This document shows, piece after piece, positions 11,008 to 20,547 of a DNA stretch of 61,096 nucleotides (position 1 is the first letter of the stretch; every line of letters begins with the position of its first letter). Source of the stretch: Fidelibacterota bacterium. GTDB lineage: Bacteria; Fidelibacterota; Marinisomatia; Marinisomatales; TCS55. Location of the stretch: positions 1-61,096 of the forward strand of contig JACNLB010000083.1 of NCBI GenBank assembly GCA_014381755.1. The letters run 5' to 3'. The translations under genes were made by a program, and so were the position numbers. A model generated the notes under the pieces. The model ran no database searches and was not told the origin of the DNA. It worked only from the letters and a program-made list of their open reading frames with translations.

Positions 11008-11927
11008 ACAATCCTGCTGTTCATATTTCCGGTCTTCATAAATCTTATGAAGATACGATGGCTCTTTGTGGGGTTGACCTGACAATTGAAGATGGCCAAT
11101 TTTACGGTTTGTTGGGACCCAACGGCGCAGGTAAAACGACTACGATTCATATTTTGACTGGGCTAGTATTAAAAAATCAAGGCGTCACAGAAATTTATGG
11201 AAAAGATACGGTTAAAGACTATCGGTTTACCCGATCACAACTGGGGATCGCTCACCAGGAACTGCCCATAGATTGGTTTTTCCCTCTTGAAAAATTGCTC
11301 TATTTCCATGCGGGATATTACGGTATAACTCAAAAAAAGGCCAAACCACGAGTGGAAGAATTGTTGAAACGTTTAGGTTTACAGGATAAACGTTCGGCGA
11401 GATTACGTCAATTATCCGGTGGGATGAAACGCCGCTACCAGCTGGCAAAAGCTTTGGTTCATGATCCCAAAATTATCATCCTGGACGAACCCACAGCTGG
11501 AGTTGATGTAGAACTGCGACATGAACTTTGGGATTATTTACGAGAACTCCATCAAAACGGAAAAACCCTTTTACTGACCACCCATTACATTGAAGAAGCT
11601 GAATTACTTTGCGAAAAAGTGGGTATAATTGATAAGGGGAAAATTATTAAAGAAGGATCTCCTGATGATTTAACCAGGGAATTAGGGAAAGCAGGAATCA
11701 ATGTTCACATTACAGGATGGAATGATGAATTAAACAATGCCTTAGATGATTTTTCATTCATACTTGAAGATAACCGTCTTCACTTCACCGTTCGTGATCC
11801 TGAAGAAGTCATGGCCAGTATTATCCAAATTTTATCAAATCACGGATGTCATATTCACAGCGTTTCCACAGAAAAATCTTCATTGGAAGATGTGTTCTTA
11901 AGTCTTACTGGGAAAGGAATCAATTGA
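11004..11927 (+). CDS. ABC-2 type transporter ATP-binding protein
   Basis: Cytoplasmic ATPase subunit, 307 residues, of the DrrA/CcmA-like subfamily that pairs with ABC-2 permeases. Walker A is 'GPNGAGKTT' (38-46), the signature motif 'LSGGMKRR' starts at 137, Walker B ends in 'ILDEP' at about 159-162, and the H-loop is in 'LLTTHYIEEA'. The roughly 80-residue C-terminal extension is typical of exporters of drugs, lipids or polysaccharides. It starts with TTG overlapping the upstream stop, and the stop overlaps the permease ATG (TGATG). The cargo is not identifiable from context. Confidence 0.93.
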   Translation: MNNPAVHISGLHKSYEDTMALCGVDLTIEDGQFYGLLGPNGAGKTTTIHILTGLVLKNQGVTEIYGKDTVKDYRFTRSQLGIAHQELPIDWFFPLEKLLYFHAGYYGITQKKAKPRVEELLKRLGLQDKRSARLRQLSGGMKRRYQLAKALVHDPKIIILDEPTAGVDVELRHELWDYLRELHQNGKTLLLTTHYIEEAELLCEKVGIIDKGKIIKEGSPDDLTRELGKAGINVHITGWNDELNNALDDFSFILEDNRLHFTVRDPEEVMASIIQILSNHGCHIHSVSTEKSSLEDVFLSLTGKGIN

Positions 11928-12697
11928 TGAGAGGTATGAATTGGGTTGGGCTGTATACTCTGACAAGGAGAGAAGTCGGGCGGTTTTTTTCAGTCTATCG
12001 ACAAACGGTTTTGCCCGGACTCATTTCATCAGGATTATATATTCTAATTTTTGGTTTTACACTTGAACAGCGCATCAGGGAAATCGATGGGGTTCCTTAT
12101 ACTCTCTTTATCCTGCCGGGATTGATTATGATGAATACACTTACCAATGCCAGTTCAAATGCCTCCTCATCCATGCTGCAGATGAAACTCCTGCAGCAAT
12201 TGCCTGATATTCTCACTGCTCCCTTATCTAGCCTGGAGCTTTCTTTGGCATATATCATCGGCGGTGCCGTCCGGGGAATGGTAAACGGAATATTGGTTTT
12301 ACTCTTGGGAGTTTTGCTCATTGATATGCCCGTCCAGCAACCGATGGCAACGCTTGGATTTATTTTTCTGGTTAGCTGGGCTTTTTCGAGCATGGGTCTA
12401 TTGCTGGGGCAACTGGCTGATACCTGGGATCAACTTGCCATGATGCAGAATTTTTTTTTAACACCTTTAAGTTTTTTAGGCGGTATTTTTTATTCCATTC
12501 ACATGCTGCCGGACTGGGCTCAGCAATTATCATTGGTGAATCCCATTTATTATATGATTAATGGTATACGATATACTGTCCTAGGTGTTTCCGATTCATC
12601 TCCCTTAAACAGTTTTCTCATGGCATTATTTATGACAATTTTATTTACATCGTCTGCAATTTTATTAATGAAAAGTGGTAAAAAAATCAAGCAATGA
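11927..12697 (+). CDS. ABC-2 type transporter permease
   Basis: Inner-membrane permease of 256 residues with about six hydrophobic helices and the ABC-2 signature region 'SFLGGIFYSIHMLPDWAQQL'. The track's start at 11846 would overlap the ATPase by 82 nt. The ATG at 11927 gives a one-base overlap (TGATG) and the normal N-terminal cytoplasmic helix 'LYTLTRREVGRFF'. It forms the exporter with the preceding ATPase. The stop overlaps the next gene as ATGA, which ties the exporter to a predicted outer-membrane protein. Confidence 0.92.
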   Translation: MRGMNWVGLYTLTRREVGRFFSVYRQTVLPGLISSGLYILIFGFTLEQRIREIDGVPYTLFILPGLIMMNTLTNASSNASSSMLQMKLLQQLPDILTAPLSSLELSLAYIIGGAVRGMVNGILVLLLGVLLIDMPVQQPMATLGFIFLVSWAFSSMGLLLGQLADTWDQLAMMQNFFLTPLSFLGGIFYSIHMLPDWAQQLSLVNPIYYMINGIRYTVLGVSDSSPLNSFLMALFMTILFTSSAILLMKSGKKIKQ

Positions 12698-13377
12698 AAT
12701 TTCTTTTAATATTTTTTATTATCACTCTGTTGTCTGGAGCAGAAAACGCTGATACAGCCATTTGGGCTCAATACGCTCGAGTTGGATTATCCCACGATCA
12801 GGATGTAAACGGTATACATGGTTACTATCGAATAAATCGAAAAACAACAAATACCTTTCGCGATCTTCGATTATTTGGTTATGAACTGGGAGATGATTCC
12901 TATATTTATTTACGCTATAAAAGCAGCATGAAATATTCACACCATGGCAAATTATATAATTTTACCACTGCTTCTTATCAGAAAAACACCCGTGTTGAGT
13001 TGGCTATGCGTTACCACTTCAATCAGGGATTTGGATATTTTATAAAAGAAAACAAGTTTGGGCATGTGAATGGGGAATTGGGACATGCTTATGATATGTC
13101 TGACTATCTCAATGATACTCGAAAAACATCCTACTTAAAGAGTGGTGTTTTTTGGGATCATAATTTGTGGATAATTAAAACCAAGTTGGAAATAGAATGG
13201 TTCAAGCAAATTAGCGAAGTGGTGACGACCGATTTATCACGTATACAGATTTTTGCTGAAATATCGCATCAATTAACTAATTCACTTTCATTCATTATGG
13301 GGTTTGAACAAGATTACTACACTTCAAACAATCAGCAACCCCTATCATATTATTTTTCATTGGATTGGGAGAAGTAA
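12694..13377 (+). CDS. Predicted outer-membrane beta-barrel protein of the ABC operon
   Basis: Exported protein of 227 residues with a signal peptide ('MKFLLIFFIITLLSG') and repeated amphipathic strands rich in Tyr, Phe and Trp, ending 'YYFSLDWEK'. This pattern ('TRVELAMRYHF', 'KTKLEIEWF', 'LSFIMGFEQDYY') suggests a small barrel, perhaps distantly like DUF481/DUF2490 proteins. I cannot place it in a family with certainty. It is the last gene of the operon and is coupled to the permease by ATGA, so it may be the outer-membrane end or sensor of that export system. Confidence 0.7.
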   Translation: MKFLLIFFIITLLSGAENADTAIWAQYARVGLSHDQDVNGIHGYYRINRKTTNTFRDLRLFGYELGDDSYIYLRYKSSMKYSHHGKLYNFTTASYQKNTRVELAMRYHFNQGFGYFIKENKFGHVNGELGHAYDMSDYLNDTRKTSYLKSGVFWDHNLWIIKTKLEIEWFKQISEVVTTDLSRIQIFAEISHQLTNSLSFIMGFEQDYYTSNNQQPLSYYFSLDWEK

Positions 13378-13444
13378 TTCTGTGATATTCAACACAAACA
13401 TAAAGTTCATATCATTTTAAATTTACGGTTAGCTTAAACGAATT

Positions 13445-14887
13445 ATGATTAAACATATTGTCTTCTATACCCTTTTTTCTTTCTCTATACTTGTTTCCCA
13501 GGCAATCGCTCCTGAGGTTACGGATGAAAAGAAACGCCTTCTTGTATTGACGGCAGATGAGTCTAAACCGGATGATGCATTAGATCGTAAAATATCTAAA
13601 ATTGTTGCAGAAGTCGCAACCAATTTGGGGCGATATGAAGTCATTGACCGTAATCAATTAGAATCCATCATAAATGAACAAGCTCTCCAGCAGACGGGAA
13701 TTATCGCTGAAAGCGATATAATTAAACTCGGTGGTATCGCATCTGCAAAAGAGGCCATGAAAGTTCAAATTACCCATTATAGCCAAAAGGGTGTCCCTCC
13801 TGAAGACGACGATGATGATGACGATGATGATCGTGGTTTTTGGGAAATGGTTGTTTATGAATCAGTGAAGGGCGCCATTCGTTTAGCAACAACTCCAAAA
13901 GACGAAGAACCTTATGCCAACAACATGGAAACGATAATTCACGCTGATATCATATTTCTGGATATAGAATCAGGTAAAACATTGAACACGTTCCCAATCA
14001 GCGCAATGCATACCGGCGGGAGTCGCGGTGAATCATTATCCAAAGCATTAACAATCGTGCGGTGGAACGTTTCTCGTTCATTAAGGGAATTATACACGAT
14101 TACTTCAGAAGTTTTAGATGTGGACGGAAGCAATGTTACCCTGTACCTGGGATCGGAAATGGGAGTCAAAAAAGGCATTGTGTATGAAATTTCCCGTCTG
14201 GATAAAAAGAAAACATTAAGAGATCGTGAAGTTATTATACCCGGAAAATCTGTTGGTTTAGTACGGATTGACAGAGTAAGCGGAGATGCAAGCACCGGAA
14301 AAATTGTACGTAAATGGGGACGAGTTAAAGAAGGCTATAAAGCAGTGGAAATGATTCATCCGCCGAATGCAGCCTTTGGTTTATACGCTGCATATAACTA
14401 TGAAAGACAAAGGTTCGACAGGGGTGGCATTTTCTTTCAAATTAAACCATTTAGCCGCTGGTCCTTCAATGGCTTACTGGGCGGCGGTTCTATTATTGAC
14501 AGTCGCAATAGGCACGACGGAATGTTTACGATTGGAGGAGGATTAATTTACCGTTTTCTTTATACACCAAAGTTCAATTTGTGTGCTACGGTTGATGTTC
14601 CGTTTAATGTCGTATTACGCAGTGATGATAAAGGACATAATGTTTCTACATTGTTAATATCTTCTCAATTTGGTTTACAAACTGAAATAATGCTGAACCG
14701 CAAACTGGATATCGTTTTTCAGGCAGGTTTCAGCAGTTCCGGTGTACATGGAAATTGGCAGTATAATGAAGGCGAAGGCGATGATATGAAAAATATTGAT
14801 GCTGAATGGGGTGATTTAGGTGAACCGACCCTGGATGCTAGCGCAATGTATGTGAATATTAGTATCCGGTTTTTAAATATAGATTAG
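13445..14887 (+). CDS. CsgG-like secreted protein with C-terminal barrel-like domain
   Basis: The 480-residue protein begins with a signal peptide ('FYTLFSFSILVSQA') followed by a CsgG/LpoB-type domain: 'VEVATNLGRYEVIDRNQ'-like strand-helix elements, then 'IINEQALQQTG' and 'IKLGGIASAKEAMKVQITH'. No lipobox cysteine is evident. A run of nine aspartates ('DDDDDDDDD') interrupts the domain near residue 122, probably a surface loop, and the frame stays open through it. The last ~150 residues have alternating aromatic strands like a small outer-membrane barrel. CsgG relatives form outer-membrane channels or assembly factors. The stop overlaps the convergent gene's stop by 4 bp. Confidence 0.75.
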   Translation: MIKHIVFYTLFSFSILVSQAIAPEVTDEKKRLLVLTADESKPDDALDRKISKIVAEVATNLGRYEVIDRNQLESIINEQALQQTGIIAESDIIKLGGIASAKEAMKVQITHYSQKGVPPEDDDDDDDDDRGFWEMVVYESVKGAIRLATTPKDEEPYANNMETIIHADIIFLDIESGKTLNTFPISAMHTGGSRGESLSKALTIVRWNVSRSLRELYTITSEVLDVDGSNVTLYLGSEMGVKKGIVYEISRLDKKKTLRDREVIIPGKSVGLVRIDRVSGDASTGKIVRKWGRVKEGYKAVEMIHPPNAAFGLYAAYNYERQRFDRGGIFFQIKPFSRWSFNGLLGGGSIIDSRNRHDGMFTIGGGLIYRFLYTPKFNLCATVDVPFNVVLRSDDKGHNVSTLLISSQFGLQTEIMLNRKLDIVFQAGFSSSGVHGNWQYNEGEGDDMKNIDAEWGDLGEPTLDASAMYVNISIRFLNID

Positions 14888-16101
14888 TCTTTTAGCAAAT
14901 CTCTTACTTCTTCCAACTTCCCATCGATTTTTTCATAGGGTGTTAGTCCCAATATTTCTGCAATCAGCGGATAGATGTGGATATTTTTTACTGTCGGTCT
15001 AGTATAACCATCCTTGAACGCCGGGCCGTCTGCTAAAAATATTGCGTGCATACTTCTCAATTCATTATCATAGCCGTGAGTACCGCCTTGGAGGAATTTC
15101 AAACTTAATTTATCCGCGCCATAATATTTTTTATCCAATATATACCAACCTTCATCCGCCACAAGCAGAATATCCTTTATTCGATAGTGATTTTTAAAAT
15201 GATAGCGATCGGGAATTTCATCTTTTTTATACACACTTAAATGAGGAATCGATTTCAGTTTAGATACAATGTGATCCAACTTTCGTTTCTCTTTGCTGTA
15301 AAGGAAGGCGTAAGGGCCTGAACTTTCTTGGGTGATACCCTTTAGATTTACATAGTCTGTTAAATCGATAGCTCGTTCAGGGCTGATGGCGGCCATACCA
15401 TGATCTGCAACTATAATAATATTCAATTTTGAATAAATATCCAGAGCTTCCATTGAAGAAATTATTTTTCCCATAATGGCATCCATTGAGTCAACCATGG
15501 CTTCTGCTTCCGTTGATTTTGGACCATAACTATGACCGGCATCGTCTGGTTCATGGAAATACAGCATGATTAAATGCGGTCGTTTTTCTTCCGGAAAATT
15601 GAACCATTTTGCCACTGAATCGATTCGGGCGTTGAAAGGAAAATCATGATCATATTTTTTCCAAATGCTGGATTGAACACCACCAATAGGAGCTTCTGTT
15701 CCAACCCAAAAATATGAAGCTGTTTTAACTCCTTGTTTCTCCGCAGTGACCCAAATAGGTTCCCCGCCATAAAATCGAGCATCCTCTACTTTCGAGCGAT
15801 CAGACAAAGTATAAAATTCATCCAACTTCTCATCGTAAAAATGATTCCCAATTAGACCATGATTTTCAATATACAACCCAGTAGCAATGCTGTAATGATT
15901 TGGAAATGTCTTGGAAACAAACACTGGTTTCAAGCCATCCGCTTTTACTCCATATTCAGCCAAACGGTCAAAGTTGGGTGTATCATACCAATCCAAATAG
16001 TCTGCCCTAAAACCGTCAAATGAGATAAGCAGCACGTACGAATCTTTTGGGGTATTGCTTAAAAGGAATGTTAATAGAAATAAATGAAGATATTTTTTCA
16101 T
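14884..16101 (-). CDS. Type I phosphodiesterase/nucleotide pyrophosphatase family protein
   Basis: Secreted ectonucleotide pyrophosphatase/phosphodiesterase-like enzyme, 405 residues, alkaline phosphatase superfamily. After the signal peptide, metal ligand Asp is in 'SFDGFRADYL' and the nucleophile Thr in 'VSKTFPNHYSIATG'. Further zinc ligands are in 'HEPDDAGHSYGP' and 'VADHGMA', and the last His is in 'GGTHGYDN'. Family members hydrolyse nucleotide or lipid phosphodiesters. The order of the two Zn sites looks complete. It is coupled by an ATGA overlap to the gene upstream (16098-17069), pointing to shared periplasmic organophosphate scavenging. It is convergent with the CsgG-like gene and shares stop-codon bases. 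Confidence 0.9.
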   Translation of the reverse strand: MKKYLHLFLLTFLLSNTPKDSYVLLISFDGFRADYLDWYDTPNFDRLAEYGVKADGLKPVFVSKTFPNHYSIATGLYIENHGLIGNHFYDEKLDEFYTLSDRSKVEDARFYGGEPIWVTAEKQGVKTASYFWVGTEAPIGGVQSSIWKKYDHDFPFNARIDSVAKWFNFPEEKRPHLIMLYFHEPDDAGHSYGPKSTEAEAMVDSMDAIMGKIISSMEALDIYSKLNIIIVADHGMAAISPERAIDLTDYVNLKGITQESSGPYAFLYSKEKRKLDHIVSKLKSIPHLSVYKKDEIPDRYHFKNHYRIKDILLVADEGWYILDKKYYGADKLSLKFLQGGTHGYDNELRSMHAIFLADGPAFKDGYTRPTVKNIHIYPLIAEILGLTPYEKIDGKLEEVRDLLKD

Positions 16102-17069
16102 TCTAAATCCTTAGGGACAAACCCTAATAATGAACCGGGAAATTTGTCTGTCGCTATCAAAAATCCTTTTTTATCTAATCGAACAAGTCCTTCCCAATTT
16201 CTTGAACCATCTTCATCCAATTCAATTTCAATCGGTTCTCTCTCAGTCAACTGTATCATTCCATTTCTTAATTCAAATTGTATTAATCGTTCAACCGCTT
16301 CAGACTTTTGATGGGATGTTCCTTTTCCATATCTTTCTGATATGGTATCTTTTGCAGGTTTTAGCCTCTTTTTGTCACCCGGCCATAGATAATTAATCGC
16401 CCAAAAAGTGTTATTGGTGTCGAGTCTGGTTACGTCGGTAATACGAAACTCGATATGAGGATGCTCAATCTTTGAAACTGTTTTTTCCATTGACACAACT
16501 GGTTGCCAAGCGGAATCACGGATGTTTTTTCCATTCGCCTCATAAAAAAGAATAACATTTCCTCCATCGATGAGAGCACTTTCATAGGTCATATTATTTA
16601 TTTGAACCGGCATGGGTATCTCTAAAGGTTCTTGTTCGACTATTTTCGCTTCCTTTGTTTTCGGGTCTATCACTCCCCATGCAATATATCCATGCATGTC
16701 TCCCTCATGTTTAGCCTCAAGAGTGATCACAAACTGATTTCCATAAAACGCGATGGATTCTAATCCTTCAAAGCCGGGAATGAGTTTTGAATAATCTGGG
16801 GTTATAAATGGAGTTTGCTTTGGTTCGATCGGTTTTGGGTTTTTTGATTGAATAGATGAGTATAATTCATCTTTTGTAATCATAAATAAATATCCGCCCA
16901 AGTTCTCCGGAAGGAGGACAAGGTCATCCCCATACCAATCTAATCCTGAAATTTCCTGTTTCGGATTTGTTATCAATCCAGTTAATGGAATATTTCTGTG
17001 TTTTATTTCCTGTGAACATAGGAATGAAATGATAAATATGATTATCGGGGATAAATATCTTGGCTTCAT
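16098..17069 (-). CDS. Exported protein resembling esterase-like/phytase propeller domains
   Basis: A 323-residue protein with signal peptide ('PIIIFIISFLCSQ'). I start it at 17069, since the track start at 17120 would put 17 polar residues before the leader. The mature protein shows propeller-like repeats: 'ISGLDWYGDDLVLLPE', 'FEGLESIAFYGNQFVIT', 'NWEGLVRLDKKGFLIATD'. These resemble the 'esterase-like activity of phytase' and SdiA-regulated families, but the similarity is by eye. Its stop overlaps the NPP start (ATGA), so it is the first gene of a two-gene operon and may act on phosphoesters or bind calcium. Confidence 0.65.
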   Translation of the reverse strand: MKPRYLSPIIIFIISFLCSQEIKHRNIPLTGLITNPKQEISGLDWYGDDLVLLPENLGGYLFMITKDELYSSIQSKNPKPIEPKQTPFITPDYSKLIPGFEGLESIAFYGNQFVITLEAKHEGDMHGYIAWGVIDPKTKEAKIVEQEPLEIPMPVQINNMTYESALIDGGNVILFYEANGKNIRDSAWQPVVSMEKTVSKIEHPHIEFRITDVTRLDTNNTFWAINYLWPGDKKRLKPAKDTISERYGKGTSHQKSEAVERLIQFELRNGMIQLTEREPIEIELDEDGSRNWEGLVRLDKKGFLIATDKFPGSLLGFVPKDLE

Positions 17070-17176
17070 AAAATAATATACAAATATGTTTAGATAATGG
17101 AAATTACCGTTCGGAAACATAAAATAGAATGCACATTTAATCCGTTATATTTTTTCTTAACTTTTTAAACGTATTT

Positions 17177-17803
17177 ATGGAAAAACTTCGCCATCAAATG
17201 GTAGTTCAACAACTTCGAAATCGTGGGATAAAAGACAAAAATGTAATAAATGCCATGGGCACCGTTCCACGTCATCTCTTTGTAAATGATGATTTACAAG
17301 AAGATGCATACAATGACGGTCCCCTGCCCATCGGTTTTGAACAAACTATCAGCCAACCTTACATTGTGGCGTTTATGACGGAAGTCTTAAAAGTTGAACA
17401 GCAGCATTCCGTTTTGGAAATAGGAACGGGTTGTGGTTATCAGTCAGCCGTTTTGTCTACATTAGCCAAGCATGTTATTTCATTGGAACGAATTAAAGAA
17501 TTGGCAGAATCTGCTCAACGCCGATTAACGGAATTGGGTTATTCAAATATAGATGTTGTCCATGATAATGGCTGGAATGGGTATAAACAAAATGCTCCTT
17601 ATGATAGAATCATTGTTACTGCTGGAGCAAAAGCGATTCCAAAACCCTTAATAAACCAATTAGCGAATGGTGGTATCATGGTTATTCCCGTTGGTAAAAT
17701 AATGTTCAGCCAAACGCTTCTTATCATAAGTAAAGACGGACATGGAAACGTTAATAAAGAAACATCATTACCTGTCAGGTTTGTACGTTTAGTCAATAAA
17801 TGA
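17177..17803 (+). CDS. pcm: Protein-L-isoaspartate O-methyltransferase
   Basis: SAM-dependent repair enzyme that methylates isoaspartyl residues in damaged proteins. The 208-residue length is normal. Conserved segments are 'VPRHLFVNDDLQEDAYND', 'PLPIGFEQTISQPYIVAFMT' (substrate loop), the SAM motif 'VLEIGTGCGYQSAVLS', 'VISLERI' for the ribose-binding acid, and the C-terminal 'LPVRFVRL'. It is divergent from the phytase-like gene and its stop overlaps the start of the metalloprotease gene (ATGA), an unusual partner for a cytoplasmic repair enzyme. Confidence 0.96.
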   Translation: MEKLRHQMVVQQLRNRGIKDKNVINAMGTVPRHLFVNDDLQEDAYNDGPLPIGFEQTISQPYIVAFMTEVLKVEQQHSVLEIGTGCGYQSAVLSTLAKHVISLERIKELAESAQRRLTELGYSNIDVVHDNGWNGYKQNAPYDRIIVTAGAKAIPKPLINQLANGGIMVIPVGKIMFSQTLLIISKDGHGNVNKETSLPVRFVRLVNK

Positions 17804-20547
17804 AAAATATATTTTTAATATTATTTTTATTATTCCCCCTCAGTGGCGCCGATTCAGAAGTGTCACCACCAGATCATTTTGGGCCTGTTTCGGTTACACG
17901 TATTCAAGCTGAATTCGGCGAAAAGAGCATTATTTACGTTGATGATGCCCTAGGTTCAGCTCATAGAATTATCCCCCAATTTGATCCGCACGATCAGGAA
18001 TTAGATTTTCAACGTCGGTCTATAAAATATATTACCGAAAATCCGGAAATTTTCAGAACGCCCGGGGATGAAATCAAACTTGAAGTCCATGAAAAATATG
18101 GACATGTAGATTATATTATTTTCCGTCAAACATACGAACGCATTCCTGTCTACCAATCGCGAATCGATTTTCGCTACAGTAAAAATCATCTTGTGTGGTT
18201 TGGCGCAGATACATATCCGGACATAGATATTAACGTAACTCCAAGCATATTTAGTGATGTTGCACTTCTATTAGCTGAAGGAGAATTAGAATTTGATTTG
18301 GACAATGAAGATTTTATTATTGATGAACCTGAACTTTTTATTTATGCACACAATCTCGGAGAATATCGATTGGCCTGGCGGTTAGGGCTTTTTGTTCATC
18401 ATAACGATCCCAACCGTTTTGAACATTCTGTCAGCAATTATTTGATTTGGGTAGATGCTCATACTGGCGAAATCTTTTCAATCTTTGATCGCGTGGAAGA
18501 ACTGGAAATACAGGGAATGATTACAGGAATGGTAAAGGATGTCCCCTATGGAATAGAAACACTACGACCCCTTGAAGATGTGAAAGTCGTTGTGGCAAAC
18601 GTGGGTAATACGTACACCGATGAAAATGGGTATTATAGTATCGAAGCAGGGACTGCCCAACAGCAAGTTTCTGTTGAGTTTTTAGGAAACTGGTTAAACG
18701 TGAATGCCAGTAATACCAATGATGCATACGTAGCATCTGTGGTCACACCCGGGGATACATTCAACATACATTTTGACAATCTCAATTCCATCGCCGGCGA
18801 ACGGGATACTTATTTTCACGCCAATGTAATTCACGACTGGATCAAAGATATTGATTTCTCTTTTTCCGGGGCAGACTACGTGATGCCGGCGGCTGTTAAT
18901 ATCGCTGATAATTGCAATGCTTATTGGGACGGAACGGGAATTAATATGTATTCTGCCGGTGGCGGCTGCAGCGCCACCGATCAAATGGCTGATGTAATTT
19001 ATCACGAGTACCAACATGGAATAACACAATTTGCTTACGATCCATTTGATTCACCTTACAGTTCGGGGATGGGTGAAGGATTAAGTGATTATTCAGCTAT
19101 GACTCTGCGCAATTCTCCCTGTCTTGGAGATGGCTTCTTTGGCACGCCGGGTGACTGTTTGCGGGATGGTGAAAATACACTTCAATTTCCCGGTGATGAA
19201 TGTGGCGGCGGTGTTCACTGTTTAGGACAATTATCCATGGGTTCTCTTTGGCAAATGCGAAAAAACCTTATAACTACTTTTGGTGATACTACCACAGGCG
19301 CAGCTCATTCTGATTCATTGTTCAGATTTGCCATGGTGGGGCGGCCTTATACAGTACCGGACCTTTTAATCGAAGTGTTAACTGCAGATGATGACGATGG
19401 CAATATCATGAACGGGACGCCTTATTTTCAGGAGATTATAGATGGTTTCGATCAGCATAGTGTTCCTTCACCTTTACCTGAATTTGGAATTATCCATGCA
19501 CCCATACAGAATATGGAAACAGCGGTTGACCCTATTCCAATTGAAGCAATTATTCTATCAATTAATCCAACCATTACTACAACTGAATTGGTGTATTCGT
19601 TTGGCGTTGGTGACATTACAACTGCGTTGACTCCCGGTACAGGATCAAATGAATATTTCGGTACAATTCCTGCACAACCGCCGGGGACAGTTATAACGTA
19701 TTATATACACGCCGTAGATGGAGATGGAAATGAATATTTTTCACCTCAAACAGCTCCGGATATTCAACATTTCTTTTTAATCGGCAATACTATGTCTTTC
19801 CCGGCACTATTTACGGATGACAGCGAAGCCGATCAAGGTTGGACGCTGGGCGTTCCATCAGACAGTGCTTCTGCCGGTATTTGGGTTAGGGAAGATCCCA
19901 ACGGTACAACAAATAATGGCCAGCCATTACAACCTGAAGATGACCACACGATTGATGGAATTACTGCTTTTGTTACCGGAAACGCTCCTTTTGACGGTAC
20001 CAATGCCGGGGATGATGATGTGGATGACGGTGAAACAACACTTATTACTCCAGCTATGAATTTAATCGGAGCCGTAAATCCGGTGCTCGGTTACTGGCGC
20101 TGGTATTCCAATAACCTGGGAAATGAACCCAATGTAGATGAGTGGGTGGTACAGGTTACTGCTGATGGTCTAAATTGGATTGACTTGGAACGGACGAGTC
20201 AGTCTGAAGCATCCTGGATATATAAACAATTTTTATTAAATCAGTATATCGAAATGTCAGATCAAGTACAGGTGCGCTTTATCGCTGACGACAGTGGTGA
20301 TGGTTCTTTGGTAGAAGCTGCTGTGGATGATGTATTTATACTCAATGGCATTAGCGTAGATATCATACTTGGGGATGTGGATTTCGATGGGGAAGTTTCC
20401 ATCAATGATGTACTGCAAATTGTAGATTATATATTTGGAGCTACTCAGCCAAACGGTATTCAAGTTTATGTGGCTGATCTTAACCAGGATGGTAATTTAA
20501 ATATTATTGATGCCCTGGTACTTATTCAGATGATCTTGAATCCTTAA
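17800..20547 (+). CDS. Secreted M36/M4-like metalloprotease with dockerin-like C-terminus
   Basis: A 915-residue exported gluzincin-type zinc protease. After a signal peptide ('IFLILFLLFPLSGA') come an FTP/PepSY-like propeptide region (about 60-220) and a short carboxypeptidase-regulatory-like segment ('YTDENGYYSI', about 240-300). The catalytic domain has zinc motif 'HEYQH' beginning at His402 and the third ligand Glu in 'GEGLSDYSA'. A jelly-roll-like module follows. It ends with two Ca-binding, dockerin-type repeats ('DVDFDGEVSINDVLQIVDYI' and 'DLNQDGNLNIIDALVLI', from about 855). It lacks the sorting domain seen in the 58371 protein. Family knowledge suggests extracellular proteolysis of proteins or peptides. 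Confidence 0.88.
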   Translation: MKNIFLILFLLFPLSGADSEVSPPDHFGPVSVTRIQAEFGEKSIIYVDDALGSAHRIIPQFDPHDQELDFQRRSIKYITENPEIFRTPGDEIKLEVHEKYGHVDYIIFRQTYERIPVYQSRIDFRYSKNHLVWFGADTYPDIDINVTPSIFSDVALLLAEGELEFDLDNEDFIIDEPELFIYAHNLGEYRLAWRLGLFVHHNDPNRFEHSVSNYLIWVDAHTGEIFSIFDRVEELEIQGMITGMVKDVPYGIETLRPLEDVKVVVANVGNTYTDENGYYSIEAGTAQQQVSVEFLGNWLNVNASNTNDAYVASVVTPGDTFNIHFDNLNSIAGERDTYFHANVIHDWIKDIDFSFSGADYVMPAAVNIADNCNAYWDGTGINMYSAGGGCSATDQMADVIYHEYQHGITQFAYDPFDSPYSSGMGEGLSDYSAMTLRNSPCLGDGFFGTPGDCLRDGENTLQFPGDECGGGVHCLGQLSMGSLWQMRKNLITTFGDTTTGAAHSDSLFRFAMVGRPYTVPDLLIEVLTADDDDGNIMNGTPYFQEIIDGFDQHSVPSPLPEFGIIHAPIQNMETAVDPIPIEAIILSINPTITTTELVYSFGVGDITTALTPGTGSNEYFGTIPAQPPGTVITYYIHAVDGDGNEYFSPQTAPDIQHFFLIGNTMSFPALFTDDSEADQGWTLGVPSDSASAGIWVREDPNGTTNNGQPLQPEDDHTIDGITAFVTGNAPFDGTNAGDDDVDDGETTLITPAMNLIGAVNPVLGYWRWYSNNLGNEPNVDEWVVQVTADGLNWIDLERTSQSEASWIYKQFLLNQYIEMSDQVQVRFIADDSGDGSLVEAAVDDVFILNGISVDIILGDVDFDGEVSINDVLQIVDYIFGATQPNGIQVYVADLNQDGNLNIIDALVLIQMILNP

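Noticed and set aside
13800-13835. GAC/GAT repeat encoding poly-Asp, suspected frameshift or pseudogene
   Set aside because: The frame stays open on both sides and the CsgG-like domain continues, so I treat it as a real insert.
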